A stretch of DNA of 64,000 nt from Chryseobacterium sp. ERMR1:04 (GTDB taxonomy: Bacteria > Bacteroidota > Bacteroidia > Flavobacteriales > Weeksellaceae): positions 1,116,001 to 1,180,000 of the forward strand of contig NZ_LIRF01000008.1 in the NCBI RefSeq assembly GCF_001297705.1. The letters are read 5' to 3'. The position numbers and the translations under genes were made by a program. The notes under the pieces are model-generated. The model did not search any database. It saw only the letters and a list, made by a program, of their open reading frames with translations, and had not been told where the DNA came from. Below, one piece after another: positions 34,543-43,652 of the stretch. Within the stretch, counting starts at the first letter, position 1. Each line of letters starts with the position of its first letter.

Positions 34543-36075
34543 TTGAAAAAAACATACGACATATTAATTATCGGTAGCGGATTGGGAGGTCTTGTTTCGG
34601 CTCTAATTTTGGCGAAAGAAGGCTTGAAAGTCTGTGTCTTGGAGAAAAACAATCAGTATGGCGGAAATTTACAGACATTTTCCCGGGATAAACTAATCTT
34701 CGATACCGGAGTTCATTATTTGGGCGGACTCTCAAAAGGGCAAAACCTTCATCAATTCTTTTCTTATTTAGAGATTATAAATGATCTTGAACTTCATAAA
34801 ATGGATGTTGACGGATATGATAAGATCACTTTTGGAGACGATGACATTGATTATCCCCATGCACAAGGGTATGAAAACTTTGTTAATCAACTCTCTCAAT
34901 ATTTTCCGGATGAAAAAGAAAATTTAGAAAATTACTGTGAAGAAATTCAGCGAATTTGCAATCAGTTTCCCAGATATAATGTCGTGGGAAAAGATAATTA
35001 CAATGAAGAAATTCTCCATTTAAATACAAAGAGATTCATAGAATCCATTACTTCAAATACAAAGCTGCAATCGGTTTTATTAGGTTCAAATTTTCTCTAC
35101 GCGGGAGATTCTGAAAATATTCCTTTTCATGTGCATGCTTTAACGGTGAATTCATATATCCAAAGTGCGTATAAATGTGTGAAAGGAGGAAGCCAGATCT
35201 CAAAACTTTTAATCAGAAAACTAAGAGAATACGGCGCAGAGGTACACAAGCATGCAGAAGTTTCCGAATTTATTTTCAATGAAAAGAATGTTTTAATTGC
35301 TGTAAAAACTAAAGCAGGAAAAGAATATGCTGCAAAACAGTTTATTTCCAATATTGAAATCCGTTCACTCATTACATTAATTGGGCAGCAAAGATTAAAA
35401 AAATCCTTTCTCAATAGAGTGTTAAGCTGGGAGCCTGTTTCTTCGTGTTTCAGTGTTTATCTGGTCTTAAAACCTCAGTCTATCCCGAATTTTAATCATA
35501 ATATTTACCATTATTCATCCGAAGAATTGGTTTGGAATGCCTATCGATACGATAAAAACAGTTGGCCGGAAACATATATGCTTTCTTCAACCCCTTCAAC
35601 ATTGCATCCTGAATTTGCAGAAAGTTTAACCGCTATTTCCTATATGGATTTTGCTGAAGTTAAAGCTTGGCAAAAAACAGTAAATACAGTTGTAGAAGAG
35701 CATGAAAGAGGAAAGCAATATGAAAAATTTAAGCAAGAGAAAGCCGAAAAAATGATTGATGCGCTGGCAAAGAAAATTCCAAACTTGCGACAGTCTATTA
35801 AAAAAGTATATACTTCTTCACCCTTATCTTACCGTGATTATATCGGAAGCTTTGAAGGAAATATGTACGGATATATAAAAAGCTCGGAGAACCCCTTAAA
35901 AACAATGGTTTCTCCAAGAACAAAGATCAATAATCTTTTTCTAACAGGACAGTCCGTCAATATGCACGGAATTTTAGGATGTACAATTGGTGCCTTCAAT
36001 ACCTGTGCTGAAATTTTAGGAAAAGAACTTGTTGATGAACGTTTGACACAAATGATTAATAATAATGAAATTTAA
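34543..36075 (+). CDS. CrtI/phytoene desaturase-like FAD oxidoreductase
   Basis: 510 residues beginning at TTG 34543 ('MKKTYDILIIGSGLGGLVSALIL'). The FAD Rossmann motif and 'VLEKNNQYGGNLQTF' follow the NAD(P)-binding-8/CrtI pattern, and the C-terminus has the FAD-contact block 'NLFLTGQSVNMHGILGCTIGAFNTCAEIL'. The family covers carotene desaturases, isomerases and retinol saturases. In this cluster it may isomerise, oxidise or reduce the polyene; that is inference. It overlaps the next gene by 11 bases. Confidence 0.82.
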   Translation: MKKTYDILIIGSGLGGLVSALILAKEGLKVCVLEKNNQYGGNLQTFSRDKLIFDTGVHYLGGLSKGQNLHQFFSYLEIINDLELHKMDVDGYDKITFGDDDIDYPHAQGYENFVNQLSQYFPDEKENLENYCEEIQRICNQFPRYNVVGKDNYNEEILHLNTKRFIESITSNTKLQSVLLGSNFLYAGDSENIPFHVHALTVNSYIQSAYKCVKGGSQISKLLIRKLREYGAEVHKHAEVSEFIFNEKNVLIAVKTKAGKEYAAKQFISNIEIRSLITLIGQQRLKKSFLNRVLSWEPVSSCFSVYLVLKPQSIPNFNHNIYHYSSEELVWNAYRYDKNSWPETYMLSSTPSTLHPEFAESLTAISYMDFAEVKAWQKTVNTVVEEHERGKQYEKFKQEKAEKMIDALAKKIPNLRQSIKKVYTSSPLSYRDYIGSFEGNMYGYIKSSENPLKTMVSPRTKINNLFLTGQSVNMHGILGCTIGAFNTCAEILGKELVDERLTQMINNNEI

Positions 36076-37828
36076 ACATACTCTTGTCATTCTGAATGGA
36101 GCAAAGCGTAATGAAGAATCTAAACTTGTAAAAAGAGATTCTTCCTATCGTCAGAATGACAAATACCGTAAAATAGGAGTCTCATTGTGTTTATTTTTCA
36201 TTCTTAGTCTCACATCTTGCGGTATCAGAAAATCCATCAAACATATTCCTGAGGTTAAGCAATATGCTTTAGAAGTTCCTACAGTTCATAAGATGAATGA
36301 TTCAACATTTAATTTTAATCAAAATTATCTTACCAAAAACAAACAACAGCTTTGGGAATTATATATTAAAGGAAATCCTTTACAATTAGGCTATAACAAC
36401 GGAGCACTGACTCAAAACTTAATGCAAAAACAGGAAGAGATTTTCTTTTCTAAAGTGGAAGGTTTTGTTCCGTCTAAGTTTAAGCAGAAATTATTGAGAG
36501 GTTTTCTAAAATGGTATAACAGGAAAATGTATCTCAATGTACGGGAAGATTATCAGGCAGAATTATTCGGGTTATCTCGATATGCATCAGATAAATATAA
36601 CTTTATTGCACCTAAATATTTAAGAAGTTTATACTTACATGGCGCTCACGATATTGGTCATGCGATGCAGGATTTGATGGTGGTAGGATGCACTTCTTTA
36701 GCGGTTTGGAATGAAAACTCTGAAGACGGAGGTCTGTTGATTGGTAGAAATTTCGATTTTTATGTGGGAGATGATTTTGCTAAAAATAAATTAATAGAAT
36801 TCGTAGAGCCCGAGCAGGGAATCCCCTACATGTCGGTAAGTTGGCCAGGGATGATTGGGGTTGTTTCGGGAATGAATAAAGAAGGTATTACCGTGACGAT
36901 TAATGCAGGAAAATCTAAAATTCCATTAACGGCTAAAACTCCGATTTCTTTTGTAACGAGAGAGATTCTGCAATATGCTAAAAATATTGATGAAGCGATT
37001 GCCATTGCTAAAAAGAGAAAAGTTTTTGTTTCTGAATCTATTTTGGTGGGAAGTGCAAATGATAAAAATGCAGTGATTATTGAAGTCTCACCAAACAATT
37101 TTGGTGTTTACAGGGTTGAAAATACAGACCGAGTTTTTTGTACCAATCATTTTCAATCAGAAGCGTATAAAGATGATAAAAGAAACCAGAAACACATTCT
37201 GGAAAGCCATTCTGAATACCGCTATGAAAAGCTTGAGGAGCTATTACAGGAAAATAAAAAACTTAATCCTGAAAAAATGGCTTCTATTCTTAGAGATAAA
37301 TCAGGCTTGAAAGGGGAGAAGATTGGCTATGGAAATGAGAAGGCTATTAATCAGTTATTGGCGCATCATGCTGTGATTTTTTCGCCGGAAAAGAGATTGG
37401 TTTGGGTGTCGTCAAATCCTTATCAGTTGGGAGAATTTGTTTGCTATGACCTTAATAAAATCTTCTCAAACCAAAAATTTCAAAATGATGAATTGGCAAC
37501 TTCCACCTTAAATATTCCCAAAGATCCTTTTGTAGATTCTCAAGAATTTAAAAATTTTGAGGTTTCTAAAATTATAGAATCTCAACTCAGCGATGCAATT
37601 TCAAAAAAGGATGTTATGTTATCTGATGATGCAATTGGACATTATCAATCGTTGAATCCAGATTTTTGGTTTGTATATTATCAGGCTGGAAAATATTATT
37701 TTGCGAGAAAAGAATATTCAAAAGCAAGAATGGAGTTTGAAAAGGCGCTGACAAAAGAAATCACGACCGTTCCCGATAAAGAGAATGTTGAAAAATATCT
37801 AAAGAAAACATTAAAAAAACTACAATGA
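36065..37828 (+). CDS. C45-family autoproteolytic acyltransferase/hydrolase-like lipoprotein with TPR tail
   Basis: 587 residues. The hydrophobic core 39-50 and lipobox Leu-Thr-Ser-Cys52 mark a lipoprotein, but 38 extra residues precede it; residues 7-33 are the translation of an interspersed hairpin repeat. The C45 (acyl-CoA:6-APA acyltransferase-like) domain has Gly208-Cys209 in 'MVVGCTSLAVWN', the expected self-cleavage site and nucleophile, with 'GLLIGRNFDFYVG' and 'VTINAGKSKIP'. The C-terminus (about 525-585) has a TPR-like pair. It could form or cleave an amide or ester bond of the pigment; no substrate is shown. Confidence 0.78.
   Translation: MKFKHTLVILNGAKRNEESKLVKRDSSYRQNDKYRKIGVSLCLFFILSLTSCGIRKSIKHIPEVKQYALEVPTVHKMNDSTFNFNQNYLTKNKQQLWELYIKGNPLQLGYNNGALTQNLMQKQEEIFFSKVEGFVPSKFKQKLLRGFLKWYNRKMYLNVREDYQAELFGLSRYASDKYNFIAPKYLRSLYLHGAHDIGHAMQDLMVVGCTSLAVWNENSEDGGLLIGRNFDFYVGDDFAKNKLIEFVEPEQGIPYMSVSWPGMIGVVSGMNKEGITVTINAGKSKIPLTAKTPISFVTREILQYAKNIDEAIAIAKKRKVFVSESILVGSANDKNAVIIEVSPNNFGVYRVENTDRVFCTNHFQSEAYKDDKRNQKHILESHSEYRYEKLEELLQENKKLNPEKMASILRDKSGLKGEKIGYGNEKAINQLLAHHAVIFSPEKRLVWVSSNPYQLGEFVCYDLNKIFSNQKFQNDELATSTLNIPKDPFVDSQEFKNFEVSKIIESQLSDAISKKDVMLSDDAIGHYQSLNPDFWFVYYQAGKYYFARKEYSKARMEFEKALTKEITTVPDKENVEKYLKKTLKKLQ
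36084..36162. repeat. GTCATTCTGA hairpin repeat embedded in a coding region
   Basis: Outer arms TTGTCATTCTGA (36084-36095) and TCAGAATGACAA (36151-36162) are exact complements; inner arms GAAGAATCT (36113-36121) and AGATTCTTC (36136-36144) also pair. The same repeat is intergenic at 47315-47389. Here it is translated as residues 7-33 of the C45 lipoprotein precursor. Confidence 0.85.
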
Positions 37829-38190
37829 TCCCCAAAAGTATACAGTATTTATTTTCAATTCCATTCCTTATAATCGTTTGTTATTCTGTGTATTTGCTAA
37901 GTAAATACAGTTCAATTCCAGACACTATTCCTATTCAGGGATACGGAAAAAATACAGGGGGATCCGGAAGTAAATTATTCCTTTTTTCTCCGATTATATT
38001 AAACCTGATCATTTTATGGTTCATTTGGCGAATTATTAAAAATCCGGGTAAAATTAATTTTACTTTTGAAGCGAAAGAAGAAGATCAGGAGAAAGCAAAT
38101 TTTACCGTACAACTTGTGTTGGTGATTATTGCGATATTTGTCACTGTTTTTACAACCCTTTTGTTGTTCTCGGATGTTGTTTATAAATAA
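37825..38190 (+). CDS. Small DUF1648-like membrane protein
   Basis: 121 residues with three hydrophobic segments (about 6-26, 50-68 and 92-115). The segment 'SSIPDTIPIQGYGKNTGGSGSKLFLFSPIILNLIIL' follows the DUF1648 pattern (Pro-x-x-Ile...Gly...Gly-x-Lys...Pro). The ATG overlaps the stop of the C45 gene (ATGA), so it is coupled. Function unknown. Confidence 0.7.
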   Translation: MIPKSIQYLFSIPFLIIVCYSVYLLSKYSSIPDTIPIQGYGKNTGGSGSKLFLFSPIILNLIILWFIWRIIKNPGKINFTFEAKEEDQEKANFTVQLVLVIIAIFVTVFTTLLLFSDVVYK

Positions 38191-38406
38191 TATTAATTTC
38201 CAAAGTCGTTACCTTTATTTTATGTGTTTTTTATTTTAAATGTTGCTTTCTTTAATTTGAGTTTTATCTTGTGTTTGTGGTGTATTTATTGAGTAATTAA
38301 TAATTTAATATTAGTTTTGTTTTATTATTTTTATTAGTTTCTCTATTTTGGTGTAAAATATTTGGCGCGTAGTTGATTTATTATTTATATTCGTTTCCTT
38401 AAAACC
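38191..38406. other. AT-rich gene-free gap
   Basis: A 216-base T-rich stretch without supported ORF. It marks the end of the plus-arm pigment genes and probably holds the promoter for the cytochrome gene, but no exact TAnnTTTG element was found near the start. Confidence 0.4.
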
Positions 38407-39507
38407 ATGAAACGAATGAGAAAAAAATATTTTTTATCTCTTGTATTTTTATTGATGCTATTTTCTTGTAAAGATGAGAAAATGGAAGGGGTAGAAGTTG
38501 AGAGTTCTTTTGTTAATTTTGACATCAATGCAGTTCCTTACGCTAAACTGTCTACATATGCATTTTTTACCGGCGAACTAAAAAACTTAACGCCATCTAG
38601 CAAAGTAATTCCTTATGAACCTGCCAGTTCGCTATTTACAGACTACGCTCTTAAAAAAAGATTTATTTGGATGCCACAAGGCGTAAAAGCGACTTATGAC
38701 GCAGATGATAAAACACTGAATTTTCCTGTAGGAACTGTTTTAATAAAAAGCTTTTATTATAATACCGTACAGCCTAATAATACGACCAAAATATTGGAAA
38801 CCCGATTAATGATTAGAAAATCAAGCGGTTGGGTGTTTGCAGAATATGTGTGGAATGATGATCAGACAGAGGCCAATCTGGTAGCCGGAACAGATTTTAC
38901 GAGTGGGAGTTCTAAAAATATTACTTTCAAGAAAGAGAATAATGAGGTGATGGCAATAGAGTACAGAATTCCTTCTGAATCAGAATGCCTTGCTTGTCAT
39001 AAACTGGATAATAAGCCGATTCCCATTGGTGTAAAACCTCAAAATCTAAATACAACTTACACGTACTCAGGAGGAGTTAAAAATCAATTACAAAAATTAG
39101 TAGATGAAGGCTATTTGCTAAGTTATCCTTCTAGTATTGTTTCTACGGTTAATTACAAAGATACCAGTAAGCCTTTAGATATAAGATTACGCTCTTATGT
39201 AGACATCAACTGTGCGCATTGTCATCAACAGAATGCGCGTTGTGATTATCGTGCTATACGCTTGGGTTTTAGTCAAACGACCAATCTTACCAATATGGGA
39301 GTTTGTGTGATGGCAGATGAGCCGCAAGGTCCTTCATTAGAAAGAATTATAACACCGGGAAATCATAATAAGTCGGTAATGAACTTTAGACTCAACTCTG
39401 TAGATGAGAGTAATAGAATGCCTTTGCTAGGAAGAACCATTGTACACGATGAAGGGGTAGAACTTTTAAAGCAATGGATCAATTCACTGAATCAAAACTG
39501 TCCTTAA
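38407..39507 (+). CDS. Dihaem c-type cytochrome lipoprotein (SO2930-like)
   Basis: 366 residues with a lipoprotein signal (lipobox Leu-Phe-Ser-Cys21) and two c-type haem motifs: Cys-Leu-Ala-Cys-His and Cys-Ala-His-Cys-His. The N-terminal 150 residues are beta-rich ('FPVGTVLIKSFYY', 'ETRLMIRKSSGWVFAEYVWNDDQTEANLV'), as in SO2930-family cytochromes, often neighbours of repeat-containing secreted proteins. It is probably a periplasmic or outer-membrane electron carrier. The following FG-GAP gene starts 25 bases later. Confidence 0.8.
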   Translation: MKRMRKKYFLSLVFLLMLFSCKDEKMEGVEVESSFVNFDINAVPYAKLSTYAFFTGELKNLTPSSKVIPYEPASSLFTDYALKKRFIWMPQGVKATYDADDKTLNFPVGTVLIKSFYYNTVQPNNTTKILETRLMIRKSSGWVFAEYVWNDDQTEANLVAGTDFTSGSSKNITFKKENNEVMAIEYRIPSESECLACHKLDNKPIPIGVKPQNLNTTYTYSGGVKNQLQKLVDEGYLLSYPSSIVSTVNYKDTSKPLDIRLRSYVDINCAHCHQQNARCDYRAIRLGFSQTTNLTNMGVCVMADEPQGPSLERIITPGNHNKSVMNFRLNSVDESNRMPLLGRTIVHDEGVELLKQWINSLNQNCP

Positions 39508-39532
39508 AAACGAATAACCAAAATGAAAAAAT

Positions 39533-41545
39533 ATGAGAAAAATAGTATCCTTTTTTGTTATATTATGTAATATAACATGGGGAATAGCTCAACTTACATG
39601 TGCTTCCGCAATAGATATTACTCCAGGAACTTATACGGCTCCTTTAATTACGGGAACACCACCTCCCACAGTTTGTAATTTGGGTACTCCCGCACAAGCA
39701 GCAATTTGGTATAAATATACAGCTACAGCAAATAAGAGTGTTACTGTTTCTTCGGTAATTGCAGGACAAAATGTAGATACAAGATTAATGGTATTTGCAG
39801 GAAGTTGTGGAGTATTAGCATGTGTGGCCGCGAATGATGACTCTACCGGGACTTCTTCAAAGGTTACCTTTGGAGCTGTTGCCGGAAATACCTATTATGT
39901 GGTATTCGATAGCAGATGGACTAATTTAGGGTTTAATTTTACCGTGGCTGAAGGGCCACCTATTATCAATAGGCTTTCGTTTAATTCTCAGCCGGTTACA
40001 GCATCCGGTAGTTACAATAACTGTGTGGTAGATATGAATGGAGATTATTTGGATGATATTGTCTCTGTAGTAAATAATACTCAAATCGTTATCTCTTATC
40101 AACAGCCGGGAGGCGGATTTAATAATGTTACCTATGCAATTCCTAGTTCTATTATATTGCCTTCATGGAGCATTGCAGCCGGAGATTATGACAATAACGG
40201 TTTTAATGACCTGATGTATGGATCGGGAAGCGGGATTGCTTTTGTAAAAGCTAATGCTGATGGAACGGGCTTTACTATCGATAGAAAACCGCAATCTTTT
40301 TTAGTTCAGAGAACTAATTTTATAGATATCAATAAAGATGGAAAACTAGATGCTTTCGTATGTGATGATAATGCTCCGAACAGGTTTTATTTGAATGACG
40401 GAACCAATATGAACCATAATCAGGGAGGGCTAGGTGATTTTCCTTCCGGAGGAAACTATGGTTCTATTTGGGTAGATTATGATAATGACGGGGATATGGA
40501 TCTCTATATAGCCAAATGCAGTGGAGGAGGCTCTGGGCCTGGTGGAAATATTGATGAATTGCTGAGAAATAATGGTGATGGAACCTTCACAAATGTTGCC
40601 GCCGACGCCAATATGGCAAATCCTACTCAGACATGGTCTGCTGCTTGGGGAGATTTTAATAATGATGGTTGGATGGACGCTGTTGTAGGAATCAATGCTA
40701 CAACCAACGGGCTGAGCAAAGTGATGAAGAATAATGGGGATGGTACATTTACCGATAAATCAGTAGGTTCGGGTTATGATATAATTAATACTTCGAGCAG
40801 AGAATATGTTGCTTATGATTTTGATAATGATGGATTTCTGGATGTTTTAGGCGCAGGAAATACAATCATGTTTGGAAATGGTGATTTTACTTTTACTCCG
40901 AATGCTACTGCTTACAACGTAAATACGATTAAGCGTCCCATTGGAGATCTTAATAATGATGGTTTTCTGGATATTCAGAATGGAAATACCATTCTTATGA
41001 ATGCAGGAAATACCAATAAATGGCTTAAAGTAACCTTACAGGGAACCCAAAGTAACAGAAATGGGATTGGGGCAAGAGTGGAGATCTATGGAGCTTGGGG
41101 AAAACAAATTCGAGATGTACAAAGTGGAGTAGGATTCGGAAATATGAATACACTGAATACTCATTTCGGCATTGGTCAGGCTACAGCCATTACAAAAGTG
41201 ATTGTGAAATGGCCTTCAGGTTTGGTTGATACCATTTATAATGTAACACCTAATACAACATTACATGTGGTTGAAGGATCTTATTTAGGAGTTAAAGACG
41301 TTCAGGCTACTCAGGAATTATTCACGGTGTATCCAAATCCGAGTGATGATATTGTTAATTTTAAAACTAAAAATGATCTTATCCTAACGGATGCGAAAGT
41401 ATATGAAATGAGTGGTAGAATGGTTTTACAGGCGAAAGTTGAAAGAAATTCAATCTCAATCAAACAATTAAATTCTGGTGTGTATATGCTTGTTTTAGTT
41501 GATAAGAATGGAAAGACATATTCTCAGAAGCTAACAAAAAAATAA
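39533..41545 (+). CDS. FG-GAP/VCBS-repeat ASPIC-UnbV protein with T9SS sorting domain
   Basis: 670 residues, signal peptide to Ile-Ala-Gln. Several FG-GAP/VCBS repeats carry calcium-binding-like loops ('DYDNNGFNDLMYG', 'DINKDGKLDAFV', 'DYDNDGDMDLYIA', 'DFNNDGWMDAVVG', 'DFDNDGFLDVLG'). An ASPIC/UnbV module follows ('NGIGARVEIYGAWGKQIRDVQSG'), then a type A T9SS C-terminal sorting domain ('FTVYPNPSDDIVNF...'). It is exported by the gliding-type secretion system and probably cell-surface attached. Likely co-transcribed with the dihaem cytochrome. Confidence 0.9.
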   Translation: MRKIVSFFVILCNITWGIAQLTCASAIDITPGTYTAPLITGTPPPTVCNLGTPAQAAIWYKYTATANKSVTVSSVIAGQNVDTRLMVFAGSCGVLACVAANDDSTGTSSKVTFGAVAGNTYYVVFDSRWTNLGFNFTVAEGPPIINRLSFNSQPVTASGSYNNCVVDMNGDYLDDIVSVVNNTQIVISYQQPGGGFNNVTYAIPSSIILPSWSIAAGDYDNNGFNDLMYGSGSGIAFVKANADGTGFTIDRKPQSFLVQRTNFIDINKDGKLDAFVCDDNAPNRFYLNDGTNMNHNQGGLGDFPSGGNYGSIWVDYDNDGDMDLYIAKCSGGGSGPGGNIDELLRNNGDGTFTNVAADANMANPTQTWSAAWGDFNNDGWMDAVVGINATTNGLSKVMKNNGDGTFTDKSVGSGYDIINTSSREYVAYDFDNDGFLDVLGAGNTIMFGNGDFTFTPNATAYNVNTIKRPIGDLNNDGFLDIQNGNTILMNAGNTNKWLKVTLQGTQSNRNGIGARVEIYGAWGKQIRDVQSGVGFGNMNTLNTHFGIGQATAITKVIVKWPSGLVDTIYNVTPNTTLHVVEGSYLGVKDVQATQELFTVYPNPSDDIVNFKTKNDLILTDAKVYEMSGRMVLQAKVERNSISIKQLNSGVYMLVLVDKNGKTYSQKLTKK

Positions 41546-41569
41546 AACATAATTTATTCTTCATAACTC

Positions 41570-41599
41570 ACTGCAAGGTCGAAAGGCTTTGCAGTTTTT
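41570..41599. terminator. Terminator between convergent FG-GAP and glycosyltransferase genes
   Basis: ACTGCAA (41570-41576) pairs with TTGCAGT (41589-41595), followed by TTTT. Ends both the plus-strand pair and the 20-kb minus operon. Confidence 0.75.
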
Positions 41600-41617
41600 A
41601 TGTAAAAGAGTGTTGAA

Positions 41618-42790
41618 TTATTTATTATCAGGGCTCACTTTATTCAAGAACAGGAAAGTGGCCGTTCCTAAAATCAAAGACATTGAACTTGCCAAAATCA
41701 GACTTCCGATTACATATTGAAGAAGATTATTTTTAATAAGCTCAAAGTTAAGTTCACTGCTTAAAATATTACTGTCTCCATGCACAAAAGGAGCGCCTAA
41801 AAATAGAGAAGCAGCAATAACAAAAGGAATTAATGGAGGTAAGCTCACATTGGATGCAACAAAAGCCAAGACCTTGTTCAGTTTAAAAAGCACGGACAAA
41901 GAAATCACCAATAAGGTCTGAAATCCCCATAACGGGCAAAGGCCTATAAAAACCCCAAGCGCGATGGAGAAAGCTTTTGTACGGTTGCTTCCATCGCTTT
42001 CTAAAACATCTTCTTTGATGAATCTTTTAAAACTCTTTTTTCTGAAATTATTTATGAAATTTCTCGGAATAATATAAAGCAAAGTAATGGTTACCAAGAT
42101 GGTATTCAGAATACTGATTCTTGTGAAATCTTTGAATGGTCTGAAATGCGAAACCCTTTCTGCAGGATCATACAACACTTTTATAGGAACATTTTTTACC
42201 GGAACGTGCCTCCAGGCTGTTCTTACAATAATTTCAATCTCAAATTCGAATTTTGGGGTAAAATATTTCTTTGGAATTTTATGTAAAGGATATAAACGAT
42301 AGCCAGATTGGGTATCTTCCAGCTTAATACCAGTTTCAAACCAAAACCAGAAATTAGAAAAACGATTTCCAAAACTGCTTTTCTTTGGAATTCCGTCTTG
42401 CGACATATTTCGGTTTCCGATGAGTAAAACGTCCTGCTCTTCATTTAGTAAAGCTTCCACAAAAACCGGAAGGTCATCAGGATAATGCTGGCCATCAGAA
42501 TCAATCGTTATTGCATAATCAAAACCTAATTCCTTTGCCTTTCTGAAGCCTATTTTAAGTCCATTTCCTTTGCCTTTATTCTCAGGCAGGGAAATCGTTG
42601 TAATTTGAGAATAATGACCGAGGATTTGATGAGTAGAATCCGTAGACCCGTCATTGATCACAATGATATTTTCGGTATACTCTAAAACACCATCAATTAC
42701 TCTTCTCAGAGTTTTCTCGTTGTTGTAAGTAGGGATTAAAATACAAATCTTTTTTTCAGAAATTGCATTTTGTACTTCAGGAAGGGTCAT
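41618..42790 (-). CDS. GT2 glycosyltransferase fused to DUF2062 membrane domain
   Basis: 390 residues. The N-terminal 230 form a GT-A fold: 'ILIPTYNNEKTLRRVIDGVL', 'VINDGSTDSTHQIL', DxD-type Asp-Ser-Asp in 'ITIDSDGQHYP', and 'FEFEIEIIVRTAWRHVPVKNVPI'. The C-terminal part (about 255-385) is DUF2062 with several membrane helices ('GVFIGLCPLWGFQTLL'). Such fusions occur in aryl polyene and flexirubin clusters. It is the last gene of the minus operon and may modify the pigment or a lipid carrier. Confidence 0.88.
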   Translation of the reverse strand: MTLPEVQNAISEKKICILIPTYNNEKTLRRVIDGVLEYTENIIVINDGSTDSTHQILGHYSQITTISLPENKGKGNGLKIGFRKAKELGFDYAITIDSDGQHYPDDLPVFVEALLNEEQDVLLIGNRNMSQDGIPKKSSFGNRFSNFWFWFETGIKLEDTQSGYRLYPLHKIPKKYFTPKFEFEIEIIVRTAWRHVPVKNVPIKVLYDPAERVSHFRPFKDFTRISILNTILVTITLLYIIPRNFINNFRKKSFKRFIKEDVLESDGSNRTKAFSIALGVFIGLCPLWGFQTLLVISLSVLFKLNKVLAFVASNVSLPPLIPFVIAASLFLGAPFVHGDSNILSSELNFELIKNNLLQYVIGSLILASSMSLILGTATFLFLNKVSPDNK

Positions 42791-42794
42791 TGTT

Positions 42795-43271
42795 TTATTT
42801 TAATGATGCTTTTTCAGTATCAGACATGGTTTTAGATTGTACAGCAAACTTTTTGATATAACTTTTCATGGCTGTATTCTGCTTTCCATAGTTGCTTAAA
42901 ATGAATGCTTTATCATCTTTCAATCCGCCTCTGTATCCTACAATTTTGGGGATATTTTCCTGAACGCTTAGTCTTATCAAATGTAATTCAATATTGTTAG
43001 GATTAGATTTAATAATACTTTCAAGATCCGTTGCTCCGGATTTTACAAGTGCTTTTCTGTTTTGTTTAACAATTTTAGCCTCCATGATTTTTGCAGCAGC
43101 TTTATAACCAGTCGTCACCGCATCGGAACCAGATTGTTTTTCGGCATTACTAATAAATGCCTGTGTATTTTCGTTGGATTGATTGGCCTTTGCATAGCTG
43201 TTTCTTAATGACTCCAAATCATTTTGAAAGAAAAATATAAAAGCTGTGATGAATGATAAGATCAATTTCAT
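42795..43271 (-). CDS. Secreted hypothetical protein
   Basis: 158 residues with an N-terminal hydrophobic segment. The remainder is helical and lysine-rich ('YKAAAKIMEAKIVKQNRKALVKSGATDLESIIKSNPNNIELHLIRLSVQENIPKIVGY'), resembling a TPR-like single helix pair. The start overlaps the hotdog gene by 4 bases (ATGA) and it ends 4 bases before the glycosyltransferase, so it belongs to the cluster. No family recognised. Confidence 0.65.
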   Translation of the reverse strand: MKLILSFITAFIFFFQNDLESLRNSYAKANQSNENTQAFISNAEKQSGSDAVTTGYKAAAKIMEAKIVKQNRKALVKSGATDLESIIKSNPNNIELHLIRLSVQENIPKIVGYRGGLKDDKAFILSNYGKQNTAMKSYIKKFAVQSKTMSDTEKASLK

Positions 43272-43648
43272 GATGTCAATTTTTTATAGTGTACAGACAT
43301 TTTTAGTGCAATTGTCTCGCCAAATAAAGTGGTGTTTTTTACTTTCACTTCATCATCACTTTCATTAATATCCAATTGTAACGTTAAATCTGGGGTTTCA
43401 AATGGGTTAATAATCGCCATGAATTTCACATTCGAAGCAGATTTTAAAAATAACGATGCACCTGTAAATTCTTCAGTTAATTCTTTTACGATCTGCATCA
43501 TGCAAACTCCTGGAGTTACAGGATTTCCCGGGAAATGCCCATTAAAAATATCATGATCTTTATTGAGCGTGATATGAGCAATGAAACGTCCGTTTTCTTC
43601 TTTTTCTGATGATTGTAAGGTGTAAAAGTCTGTAAGAATAGTCTGCAT
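43268..43648 (-). CDS. ApeI-like hotdog 3-hydroxyacyl-ACP dehydratase
   Basis: 126-residue single hotdog. It keeps the FabZ-type catalytic His in 'IFNGHFPGNPVTPGV', but the residue 14 positions later, Glu in FabZ, is Gln ('CMMQIVKEL'). The usual N-terminal LPHRxPF motif is absent. It could be an active aryl-polyene dehydratase of the ApeI group or a binding partner for the two other hotdog proteins at 55.7-56.6 kb. Context: operon with glycosyltransferase and lipoprotein carriers. Confidence 0.75.
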   Translation of the reverse strand: MQTILTDFYTLQSSEKEENGRFIAHITLNKDHDIFNGHFPGNPVTPGVCMMQIVKELTEEFTGASLFLKSASNVKFMAIINPFETPDLTLQLDINESDDEVKVKNTTLFGETIALKMSVHYKKLTS

Positions 43649-43652
43649 AAAA

